This document shows, piece by piece, positions 12,209-24,300 of a DNA stretch of 64,000 bases. A program made the position numbers and the translations under genes. The stretch's first letter is position 1, and each line of letters begins with the position of its first letter. The DNA is from Abelmoschus esculentus (taxonomy: Eukaryota; Streptophyta; Magnoliopsida; Malvales; Malvaceae), in the NCBI GenBank assembly GCA_035048815.1, contig JAUCBN010000020.1, positions 2,115,501-2,179,500 of the forward strand, given 5' to 3'. Under the pieces are notes generated by a model. That model searched no databases. It was given only the letters and a program-made list of their open reading frames with translations, and was not told where the DNA came from.

Positions 12209-12640
12209 CGACTTAACATTAACTCGACTCCTAAAATTTTATAAACTCATCTTCTAACATAAAATTATGGATCCGTTCCTGATTACGTGTATTACGACTA
12301 TGGATGTCGGATGAAAGGCAAACTCAGAGTCTCTTGACTTCTGCTTGCAGGTTCCCTTAAATTGTGTTCTTTACATTTACATGGTCTACATCCACAGAGG
12401 ATGAATTCACCTACATAAGTGAAATTCTATCATACTCCAAGAAATTTTATATGATTAACATTTAATGAATCTTTTCAAAATGTTGTTTTAATTAAAATTT
12501 ACAAGCGTTTATGAATTTTTTAAATTATGGGACCAAATCCTATTAGATTTTTATTGTGTTCTGTGTCTGACGATAGTGTATTTTTTTTAAAGGAGTTACT
12601 TTAAAAAATTTATTACTACTTAATTATTATTAGGCTTAAT

Positions 12641-13066
12641 TAGGAGTGATAACAAGTCGAGTCCGAGTTTTCTTGGACTCGATAAGCTCTGAATTTTAGG
12701 CTCGAGTTCGGTTCGGAAATAATATTATTGGGTTCGACTCAGGCTCGACTCGGGCTCGTCAGGCTTGGCTCGACTCGATTCAAAATGAAAAAAGTGTCTA
12801 ATTTATTTTAGTTAATTTATTTTTAGTAGATTTTTCATATTTTATTTTATTTTATTGTTTTTCTTTTGCTAAAGGGATTACTTTTAGTGTATATGTGACA
12901 TATATATAATATAATTATTCTGAGCTTGTTCACGAGATTTTCGAGTCGAGCTTGAATCAGCTCAATTCGGCTCATTAAGGTCTCGAGACGAACCCGAACC
13001 CGAGTCGAACTCACTCGAGCTGAGCTCGAGTAGCTCACGAGCTGGTCAGGCTCATTATCACCCCTA
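12641..13066. mobile_element. hAT-type MITE with perfect 8-bp TSD
   Basis: The termini are TAGGAGTGATAA and TTATCACCCCTA (inverted, one mismatch). The flanks are GGCTTAAT at both 12633-12640 and 13067-13074, a perfect 8-bp duplication diagnostic of hAT insertion. The subterminal parts are rich in CTCGAGCTCG-type palindromic strings; the middle is AT-rich with no coding capacity. Length is 426 bp. Confidence 0.85.
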
Positions 13067-13074
13067 GGCTTAAT

Positions 13075-14400
13075 GACCATATTGTCTCACTAAGAGTAGA
13101 CATTTGATCTAAGTCGTGTTAAAATTTTTTGAGTTATTCAAGTTAATGCGTTATATTTTATAATATAAGTTTTATTTAAAAAAAATTCGATATGAGCTTA
13201 TAAAATTCAAGTCAAAATTTTGAGTTCATATACAAATTTAATCTAATTAATTATCTTTGTTATAGTATTGTTTAATTCTAATTTAAACCACTTTCTCTAA
13301 TTATATAATATATATTATATTTTTATATAAATATATATAAAAAAAATAAAAGACTCAACTCAAACTTAAAAATATTATTAAAAAAATCAAATTATTAGAA
13401 TATCAATTTTATAGCATAAATTTTATTTAATTTTTTAAATCACATTTATAAAATTTTAAATTTGATTAAGATAAATTAAATAAAAAATAATTTTTTAATC
13501 GAGTTTATATATCCTATGAAATACAACGATGAGCATGTAATAATGGCAAAGTCAACATTTATTTTACAAATATTTCTTTTTGTTTCTAGATAAAATAAAC
13601 ATTTTAAAATAATAACTATTATAACTGAATTAAAAAAATAGGTATAAAGCTTCTTTTGTAGATTCGGTACAAGGAGCCGAACACATGTATGACTTATCTT
13701 AATTGATAAATTAATAGGGTTAAAAGTAGGGGTATAAGTAAATTTAATAAAAATTTTAATAAAAAAATAAATGATATTTATTTTATTTTTAATTTTTTAT
13801 AAGTATTTTATTTAATACATAAATTCTATATAAAAATATATATATATATATATCCCTTCATAGTTAAACTATAAATTTAAAAATATAAACTTTAATATTA
13901 ATACATAAATTATATACCTTAAACCTTAATTATTACGTTTTATATGTACGAACCCAAGAACAGAGTCAGGATTTAGAGTTAAAGGGACAAAACATAAATA
14001 TTTAGAAGTAGGGGGTAAAATTTAAAAAAAAATTAAATAAGGGAATAAAAGTGAAAAAAAATTCTTCAAGGGTGGGAAGTGATTGTCCCTCCCACCCCTT
14101 AGTAGCTCTGTCCCGTAAGAACCATCTTATTTCAGTAATTAAGGGAACAACTGTTGCTCCAGGAAATCACGAGTTTGAGCATCAACACGATTAATGTCAA
14201 ATGGTTGAAAATATATTATAGAATAGATATTATTATAACTATTAGGTGATAAAAAAATTAAACCTTACACATTAAAAATAGACTTTAACATTAAATCTTT
14301 AAACCTTAAATCCGTAAACTTCGATTTAAATTATTTTTCTTATTTTAATTTTACATTTTATCATATTATTGTTATCATGAGACACGCAGTGTGCACTTTA
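13075..14400. other. AT-rich intergenic DNA with a decayed MITE-like repeat near 13959-14116
   Basis: There is no gene signal. At about 13959 the string ACAGAGTCAGGATTTA and near 14116 the string TAGCTCTGTCC form a degenerate inverted terminal pair like other repeats here (46640, 50450). The rest is simple AT-rich sequence. The SPL promoter probably lies in 14100-14500. Confidence 0.4.
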
Positions 14401-15091
14401 CCCCATGTAGGTTTCCTTCCTCTCTTTATATTCGACTTTATTTCTCTCACACGAATTTCATCGAACACTTAAAATAAAGAGTTTATTCCTTCAGCAATGA
14501 GTTTATATTTTACAGAAAACAATAAATTTATGATTTTTTGTGTACCAGACCACACCGAACCAGTACCAAAACACTTCCCCACAAAACAACAAATAATCAC
14601 GTTCCCATCAGCATCATTATCTTCCCAGAAACGATTTGGAACTTGTCTCAACTTCCGTTCACTTTCCGGCGAACACTTTTCCCGCCGTATGTTACCACAG
14701 GAAGTAACTGTTAAGTCTGTTAATTTTACCTTTGACTCCTTTTTGCGCGTTTAAATTTTAGTTCATTTTTCAGCTTTTAATTGGACTTGTTGTGAGATGT
14801 GAAAAAAAAGGTCAGTGCTTTAAAGTTGGGATTCTTGAAAGTTGGCCTTTTTATGTTTTATGTATAACTTTTAGTATGTGGGTTGTTCTTAATTGGAATC
14901 ATGGATGTCTTGGTGTAACTGTTTCTGGACATCTGGGAGAAGAACTGAAGCTGAATGGTTGTTCTGATTATGGTTTTGAAGCTCTGATCTGTAGCTGGAA
15001 TAACATTAAAGTTATGGTTTGTTATTGTTAAATTGTGTTTTCTGAGGTTAAATATCTGGGTTTGTATCTTCTGGTTATCTGGGTTTTGTAA
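14401..15091 (+). promoter_or_regulatory. Probable SPL promoter and 5' leader
   Basis: This is the stretch just before the SPL start codon. It has a TCTCTTTATATTCG string near 14420 that could be a TATA element. Small frames here are short and unlike any family. A leader intron is possible but cannot be placed from sequence alone. Confidence 0.4.
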
Positions 15092-18000
15092 ATGGAGGCT
15101 AGATTTGGAAGTGGTGTTCATCATTTTTATGGAAGGAGTCCGGCAGATTTGCAGGCAGTCGGGAAAAGGACAGTAGAGTGGGATTTGAATGATTGGAAAT
15201 GGGATGGTGACCTTTTCATTGCAAGCTCGAAAAATCCGGTGGCTGCTGATTGCATAGGAAAGGAGTTTTTTCCTCTGGGATCTGGGATTCGTGGGAATTC
15301 ATCTAATAGTTCATCATCATGCTCGGATGAAGTGAATCCAAAAACTCAGAATGAGAAAACGGAATGGGAGAAGAAGAGAAGGGTTATTGTTGTAGAAGAT
15401 GACAGTTTGAATGAGGAAGCAGGTAGCCTTACTTTGAAGCTTGGGGGCCAAGGCGATCATGGCTATCCAATTAACCAAGGGGAAATGAGAAATTGGGATG
15501 GAACTAGTGGGAAGAAGGCTAAGCTGAGTGGAGGTTCTGTAAATCGTGCAATATGCCAGGTTGAAGACTGCGGGGCTGATCTGACCAATGCCAAGGATTA
15601 TCACAGACGACATAAGGTGTGTGAGATGCATTCCAAGGCTACTAAGGCACTGGTCGGAAATGTTATGCAGCGATTTTGTCAGCAGTGTAGTAGGTAAGAA
15701 TTTAAGAATGCCCTGCTTTGTAGAAATCAGGAGAGAATAATTCAAAAACCTGTGGTTTTGTGTAGTCCAAGCTGAAAAATAAAATTGTTGGGCAACTTTT
15801 TGTTTGTAGGTTTCATGCTCTTCAAGAGTTTGATGAAGGTAAGAGAAGTTGTCGCAGACGTTTGGCTGGCCACAATAAAAGGAGGAGAAAAACTAACCCT
15901 GCCACTGTTGTCAATGGCAATTCACTGAATGACGAGCAGACTAGTGGTTATCTATTGTTATGTCTCTTGAGGATACTTTCTAACATGCATTGTAAGTAAA
16001 TAGCTTTTTCGCTGCACCTTATACGAATGGGTTTATGTGTTTGTAATAGTCTCCTCATTTTTTCTCTGAACAATGGGACTCAGTTTGCTATTGTTTTTTC
16101 ATACTTAACAATCATTGTCCCTTTTTCCTGGATGGGGTATTTAAAGTGATTTTGACGTTCATGTTTGAACGTAATGCCGAAAGGAATTTTCAACTAGTTT
16201 TTGTACACTTTTTCTGAAATCTATATTCTAGGTGAATTCATGGAGTTCTTTTTTTGGCCATAAGATGAAAACTAAGAACTATGGAGTTACATATAAAAGA
16301 GGTGGACAATTCTTAACAGTAGCACAGTTCTGTTCATCATATTTTTGTCTGGAATATTTCATATTCACATTAAATGGGTTGAATGATTCTGTTTTCTTAA
16401 ATTACAGCTAACAGTTCAGACCAGACCACAGATCAAGATGTGCTATCTCAGCTTCTACGGAGCATTGCAAACTATACTGGTGACGGGGCGAGAAGAAACA
16501 CATCTGGGCTTTTGCCAGAACATAAAGATTCAGAAGCTGTTTTGGCTTTATTTTTGAATGGTCAAGGCCCTCCTCGGCCTTTCAAGCAGTGCATTACTGA
16601 AACTGCATCAGAGATGCGACAGAAAGGAGTTCTTTCTAATGATAATAGGGTTGCCAATGTCCAAGGAAATACAGATGGACCTGTCAAGAGGAATAATTTT
16701 GATTTGAATGACATATATATAGACTTGGATGATGGCGTGGATGACATAGAAGAGTCACCTGCACCTTTGAATACGAGAACTAGCTCTCTTGATTGCCCTT
16801 CTTGGGTCCAACTAGATTCTCATCAGTCAAGTCCACCACAGATCAGTGGGAATTCAGATTCAGTATCTGCCCAATCACCTTCTAGTTCTAGTGGTGATGC
16901 TCAGTTATCTCCATGTTGCATAATGATGCTTGATTGAATGCTGATATTCGGTTAAAATTCTATGGAAAATTTCTCTTACATATAGGATGGTTTGATTTCT
17001 CAAGTTAAAATTTGCTACAGTTTGTGTTCTAGGAGTTTCAATAGATAGTAGTCATGCCTCTTCTCTGAATATCACTCTGTGAAGGGGCCCAACTTAAAAA
17101 CTAGTTTGCAATAGACGGAGAGGACCAACTTGAATGCCTGGTAATGCTTTATAGATGTGGTGAGATATCACTCAACACTATCCTCTGTAGCTCAATTAGG
17201 CCTAAGCATAGGCAACACCACAGGTTGGACTTGAAGAAAAGCATAACACAACCTGGGCTTTAACGCCATGGCAATGTGTTGAGGAATCCAACTTGAATAT
17301 ATGACTGTGGGAAACCCAGAATACGTAGTAGTTGTGGGATAAGATGACTTGGCAAACTCCTCGAAAAAGTGTAGAATAAGCCAGGTTATTGCCTTGTTAG
17401 CATGGTTATGTTGACCATGATTGTGTGGACCTCAAGTATTTACTCCAAAGAAATCTAGACAGGTTCTGCTTAGTATAACATAGGCAGGGAGTTTATCTAC
17501 TGTGTGATAGCTGACGTTGAGTGATATGTGTTGCGTTATGAAATTATATGCTATTTAAACTTGAACCTCTTTAACTTGTTTGTCTTTAACCATTGCAGAG
17601 CCGTACTGATAGGATTGTTTTTAAATTATTTGGGAAGGAACCAAGTGATTTTCCTGTGGTCTTGCGAGCACAGGTACATAGAAGTTACTGAATTTGAGTA
17701 TACTTTAGGGTTTTCTTCCTTACAAAATATACTTACGAAAATGTTTGAACTTTCAGATTCTTGACTGGCTATCTCATAGTCCTACTGACATTGAGAGCTA
17801 TATTAGGCCCGGGTGCATTGTTCTAACAATTTACCTTTGTCAATCTGAGGCTGCATGGGAAGAAGTAAGCTTGATTTACATGATATTATGGATTTTTATC
17901 TTTTTTGCTTTTAATTCTGTTAATAAGCATGACTTACGAGAAACTATGGATTTTTATCTTCTTTGCTATTAAATTCTGCAATTGGTTCACTATTTAATTC

Positions 18001-20820
18001 TCTATCATCTTTTGTCAGCTTTGCTGTCATCTGAGTTTCAGTTTGAATCGGCTTCTAGATTGTTCAGATGACACTTTCTGGAGAACTGGATGGATTTGTA
18101 TAAGGGTTCAAGATCAGATAGCTTTCATTAATAATGGTTTGTTTGGTCTTTATCTTTACCAGTATTTATTTAATCGATATGGCCAAATAATTGGTCACCA
18201 GGAGCAATTTTCTTTTTCAGGAATGAATATTTTGACCAATTTATTTTTATGCTGCAGGTCGGGTTGTTGTAGATACATCTTTACCTCTCAGAAGCAACCA
18301 TTATAGTAAAATTATTAGTGTCAAGCCAATTGCTGTATGTGCAACTGAGAGTGCTAAATTTTCGGTTAAGGGTATCAATCTGTATCGGCCAGCCACAAGG
18401 TATTCTTTACATTATTATGTCAGTGATTATATCTTGTGTCGTTGTAACACTTGATGTTTTAAATTGATTCTTAAAAGTGTTATAAAATTAGGTATTCATT
18501 TACTGCATTGTATGTTTTGAAGTGGGTTTCTATGTTTTGCTCTAGACTCTAGAGGCTAAAATGTTCTTGGGTTTCCTATGCCAGGTTGCTCTGTGCAGTA
18601 GAGGGGAAGTATCTGGTACAGGAAGCTACTCATGAGTTGATGGATGACAATGATGAGCTCAAGGCACAAGATGAGCTTCAGTGTGTTAACTTTTCTTGCT
18701 CTATTCCTACTGCGACTGGAAGAGGATTCATAGAGGTATTCTTTCTTTTTTTTTTTCTACTTCTTATAGTCAATCCTGTTGCTCTCCCTCTCCCCTTGCA
18801 GTTATCTTTGACAAGGATTATATATGACCAGTGAATCTCCTTTTAATGGAGTGAGGGTTTATGATGTAGATTGTGGATAATAGATGTAGTTTTAATGCAT
18901 CCAAGTTTGGTGTTAAATTCTTCTTTGAGGTAATTCCTTGCATGGACTTGCATTTGATTCTGGGTGGAGGACGTAAAAGTCCTAGGGCTGCGAGTATTTA
19001 ATGGAAATGGTGTGTACTTTTCTAAATTCTTGGAAGCATTTATACTCGATGATCATAAAAGATGATTGTGTGCTTCCACAATTTTCTTAAATTCTCATCG
19101 AGAGCTCTGCAACTGTTGTATTTATGGTGAAAATGTCGAGAAAGATGTGGAAGCATGTCTCTTTTCTGTTTTCCAGTTGCACTGTACACTCCAATCACTA
19201 TATTCTTTTCATGGCACGGGAAATAAATAGAATTTACTGTAATACTTGCATTTCCTTCTTTTTCTCCTTTGTTTTACTTACTTGCATGTGATAAAAGATG
19301 AATAGTATATAATTTTCTGAATATACCTTTCGATAGCTGAAGTTGACATTTCTTTGATCTTCTTCAGATTGAAGACGATGGTTATAATAGCAGTTTCTTT
19401 CCTTTCATAGTTGCTGAGGATGATGTTTGTTCAGAGATCCGTATGCTTGAAAGTTTACTGGAGATTACCGACACTGAAGCAGCTGTTGACAGAACTGGAA
19501 AAATGGAAGCCAAAACTCAGGCCATGGACTTCATTCATGAAGTTGGCTGGCTTCTTCATAGAACTCAATTGAGGTCTAGATTGGGCCACTTGGATCCAAA
19601 CCCAGAACCCTTTCCTCTGAGGCGGTTCAAGTGGCTAATTGAGTTCTCTATGGACCATGAATGGTGTGCTGTAGTAAAAAAACTCTTAAACGTTTTTGAC
19701 GGAGTAGTGGGTTCAGGGGAGCACTCTTCACTTAACCTTGCATTAACAGAGATGGGTCTTCTTCATAGGGCTGTTAGGAAAAATTGTAGACCTCTAGTGG
19801 AGCTCCTTTTGAGATTTGTCCCCGAGAAAGCTTCAAGTAAATCGGGATTTGCAAACGAGTTGACATCTGGTGGTATTCATAAAAGCTTCTTGTTTAGACC
19901 TGATGCCCTAGGCCCTGCAGGTTTGACTCCTCTTCACATTGCTGCTGGTAAAGATAATTCCGAGGATGTGCTGGATGCATTAACTGATGATCCCGGAAAG
20001 GTAACCCGTAATTAATTTATTTCTGAACATGCCAGGAAGGGAACTACAAGAATTGCTGTTCTCATTTTCCAGCATGAGTTTTGATAATATTCTGAATGCA
20101 TTCCTCTGTACCTCATTCAATCTGGATTCTACCATGAGCGCAATTACTTAATTCATAATTTCCAGGTCTCTATTACCACATACAATGAGTGCACTCTTGT
20201 GATAAACTGCCGAAAAACTCCGCTACACTTCTACAAGGATTTGAGCATGTGTTTTTTGCTTTGAAATTTCCTTTAAAATTAGGACTAAAAGTGTTTAACG
20301 TTAAATCCAAACATAGTTCACTTTCTTCTTTTTTCTTTATCATTTGAAAAGCAGTCATCTATTTTCCATTCAGGTCGGCATTGATGCATGGAAGAGCGCT
20401 CGAGACAGCACTGGCTCTACACCTGAAGATTATGCTCGCTTACGTGGCCACTACTCATACATCCACCTGGTACAGAAGAAGAGTAGTAAGAGACCTTCCA
20501 AGCATGTGGTGGTTGACGTTCCTGGTAACTTCTCTAATTGCAGCACAAGGCAAAAGCAAAATAACGAGTCAACCTCCGGCTTTGAGATTGACCAGCAAGA
20601 ATTAAGGTCCACAAAGAGACATTGCAAGCTTTGTGATCAGAAGATGGCTTATAGATATGGGACAGCCAGCAGGGCATTGGTTTACCGGCCTGCAATGCTA
20701 TCAATGGTAGCAATCGCCGCAGTATGCGTCTGTGTTGCTCTACTATTTAAGAGCTGTCCTGAAGTTCTGTACGTGTTCCGTCCCTTCAGGTGGGAAATGT
20801 TGGACTATGGAACCATCTGA
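15092..20820 (+). CDS. SPL1: SQUAMOSA promoter-binding-like protein, SPL1/SPL12 type
   Basis: Coding exons are 15092-15693, 15810-15991, 16408-16903, 17601-17673, 17757-17864, 18019-18136, 18258-18399, 18585-18735, 19368-20000 and 20374-20820, totalling 2952 nt (983 aa). The SBP domain (about residues 155-230) is split by intron 1, with Cys/His ligands in CQVEDC, HRRHKVCEMH and CQQC, and a basic nuclear signal KRSCRRRLAGHNKRRRK. The C-terminal half has ankyrin-like sequence (LTPLHIAAG) and a hydrophobic segment MLSMVAIAAVCVCVALLF, as in the large SPL1/12/14 class. These factors bind GTAC-core promoter motifs. I see no miR156 target site, as expected for this clade. The start is typical (MEARFG). 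Exon 3/4 splicing is abnormal: see findings. SPL1 versus SPL12 orthology is not settled. Confidence 0.93.
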
Positions 20821-21332
20821 AATCCAGTAACTCTTCCTCCCTCCTCAAGTATTTAACATGTAATAGGTGGTTTATATCTGTATAAGAAAATTGAAGTTTG
20901 GTGTATAACACTGTTGTTTAGACAGAGTGATGCAGTAATATTATTTACAAACACAACATACATATTTATTTGTTGGTCAGCCGTCAATGTAATGTTATCA
21001 AGATATTAACATAACAAAACATGCATAGTTCTCTCTCTCTGGTCTTGAAGTTCTTGGCTTCGACATTGGTACCGGGAGGATGACATCGATCATATAGATT
21101 TATAGGGTAACTCATGTGAAGATAAAAGCCTCTTCTTCTGTGAGCACATTTCCTTTAACTGTTCATTAAAATGACTATGAGCATACCCTTGATGATCTAT
21201 TAAACTTGTTTCAATTGCATAATGTTCTGTATTGCTGCAAACTAGTCCACTAACATTCACAGTTAAATGGCTCGTATATTTATACTACATAGAAGTTTGC
21301 CTAAGAGGCTAACAACTCAAAGTAGAAGCATG
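20821..21332. other. Convergent 3' intergenic region between SPL and ABCG
   Basis: The two genes meet tail to tail with 512 bp between the stop codons, which must hold both 3' UTRs and poly(A) sites. No other feature is visible. Confidence 0.6.
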
Positions 21333-24300
21333 TTATCTCCTTTGATAGTTTATTTTGGCTATGCCATAGGTAAAAACTGATGCAAATACGAGCGGGAAAG
21401 CGAAAAGTACAATAGCTATTATGGGTAAATCTTGATGTTTATACCCGTATTGACTATCCAAGAAGGCATCGAGTGTCGTTCGCTCTCCGAATGCTACGAT
21501 TTCTTCTTTTATATCTCCATATTGAGAAGTGAGCAAACCTTTCAAGGACCAGGAAGTTGGGCAAATCCAGTAGCCCCAAATCCACCATTTAGGAAATCTC
21601 TGTAAGCAAGAAAGTAGCAGATGTGTATTACTTTAGATATATATGACGATGAGCTTAAGTATTGATGGTTGCTATAATGCAAATAAAGCATCAATTTTAG
21701 TTGGTACACATTTAAGCTGAAGCATGCTCTCCTTTTATCATTTAATCTATAATCATTTTGTTGTTTACATTTTACAGGTCCCTATCTGATTATCTTTTTT
21801 GGTAATTATAAAAATTGTGAATCAAAATTGGGTTTCAGTTAGCAAGATAAGACGGAATTGGCTTACCGGTCCCGGTATGAGGTACCCCGAGAACAAGCTC
21901 AGCAATGTGTAACAGAGGCTTGCAAATATTGTAGCTACTTGGTAACTTGGAGTCAAAGAAACCAGCATCATGCCTAAATATTTGTAATAGAGCAGTGTGC
22001 AAAAGATGGTGTAGAAGTACCAAAATACTTTGTAAGTTGATCCATAGAAGTTTACAGCTGGATATGTGATTGTCGAGAATAATATTGCTTCTAGAAAGAT
22101 ATAAGGAATCTCAATAATCATCTGCAAATTTATACAAAGATATGAGACCTTCAAAGACATCAAGGCACATGTAAATGCTTAGAAGGGATACTATAATTGT
22201 TTTTACCTGTGCCAACGAGTATGCCCATGAGGAGTACATTCTGGCAAATCTTTCACGGTAGACAACTATCCGCTGAGTTGCTACAAACGGAAGAACAGAT
22301 GAACAATTACTTGTTCCAGTGAATATCATGAAAACATACATTGATCCCATTATGTTGAAAAAACCCTGCTCATCACGTCTTCAGAAAGGAGAACAGAATG
22401 TCAGCATATCAGAGTCAGACGGAAAATATGTAATCTAACGTACTCCAAACAATCATTTTCTTGTAGTTTTTATAACAGATTTCCAATACATACTATTCTA
22501 GTTTGAACTGAAATTCATATAAAACCTGATTCTATTTAGCCTTGCACATAAAACTACAATTTGAACAAAAATGTTGATGTGTGTAAATGGTTATCAAGAA
22601 GATATTACTGCTTATCATTTAGAAAGGATGAGTATATTTCTCTTCTTATCAAAAGGGAATACATACATGGAAATTTCTATGTATATGTAGTTATATTGAT
22701 TTTTTTAGACTAGTAGAAAAAGGCCAACATGCATAGAGCTATCAGAATGCCCAATAACCATGTTTCTTACTTATGCCGGTGATCAACTTACTTTATGAAG
22801 ATACATTTCATGTTAACTCTATGGATTAAATCTTGGTCATTCCTAGATGAACATTTCTTAGTTTCCAAAGTAATAATATGTGATCATGGTGTTTAAATGA
22901 CTTGTAACATAGTAAAGGGAGAAAGAGGAGCTAGAAAGCAACTTACAGGTTCTGTCCTTTCTGCCAAAGTAAGGCTCCATATAATAAAGAAGACAATGTA
23001 ATAAACACGAGGCGTATTAAGTTGTATTTCGGACTTCTCCAATAGGTCAAATGTTGTTTCCATAGACATGCTTTAAGTTGCTCCCATTCATTTTGTGGAA
23101 AGGGTGTCGAAAATTGTAGTTTCTCTGAACCCTGTGGCGGAAGTTTGTGACTTTTGACTATTTCTTTGTTTCTCCTACAGAGAAGGAAAATTATATCTCT
23201 TGGTAGGATAATTAAAAGTTAGGCACAAGAATCCTTATTTAATACAAAGTTTTTCAATTACTTTGTGGTGTAAGAAAACAAAGTGCTTAAAAGAGAAATA
23301 GGATGGTTTCAGTGGTCAAGTGAAAAATATAAAATTGTTTGAATCTAATGTTTTAAAGAGTGTTTGTGGCTTCTTGAACTAAAATCAAAGGAAAACAGAA
23401 AATACAGATTTAAGATAATAGTTTTCGAACACATTTAAGATTATGCGCTTACTTATAGAGATATGACTCTTTGTAGATACATGCAAAGTCTATTCCAAGA
23501 AGAGTCTCTGCAGAAGGACTAGTGACTTCTAACATCCATGTTGCTGGGTTATGGTTTTCTTTAATTTTTGGTACTCCTGGTATACCCTGCAAGAAGGGTG
23601 TAAAAATGTTCTCATCAGCATTGGATGAGTTAAAAAGAGAGTCGCCATAGAAAGACCATTTGGTTGTAGGTTACTAGCTATAGACATTTACAGATGCAAC
23701 AGAAATAAACTATACATAGTACATCGATTTTTCGGATTACCTCAAAGTATTCAATAAGTTTACTTGAGTGCTGACCGAGTTCTCCGGAGTATATCATTTG
23801 TCCTCCCTTTTTCATCAAAATAAGCTGTAAGGATGCGAGCATGTTAAGCAAAAATGTAGCTCCTGATAATACTTATTTAGGTCTGAATGCTTCAATCTTA
23901 TTAACTTTTGGTGAAAATTTTTCTATTATCATAATGATTGGCCCAACCAATGAATGTTTTTCATATTTTAGCTTATGACAAGGTGCTAAAGCTTTAAGAA
24001 GTAAGCTATAATATCCTCTGTTTGTACCTCAGTGTTTATTTTATCTTACCTGATTATTAAGTCACATCTAATAACATGTTATCTACCAGGTTATTACCTC
24101 ATCAAATGCTTCAAAGATGTCGATACTTGGCTGGTGGATGGTGCATACGATTGTTCGCTTTGTTTCAACAATATTCTTCACGACTCGCATGACAATTGCA
24201 GCTGCTCTGGCATCTAAACCCGAAGTAGGTTCATCCATAAATATTATGGATGGATTAGAAACAAGTTCTACCGCAATAGTTAGCCGTTTGCGCTGTTCTG

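Noticed and set aside
15317..15745. 142-codon frame on the minus strand inside SPL exon 1
   Set aside because: It is antisense to the SBP-domain exon and resembles no family.
15092..20820. miR156 target site in SPL
   Set aside because: No GTGCTCTCTCTCTTCT-type sequence is present, as expected for the SPL1/12 clade.
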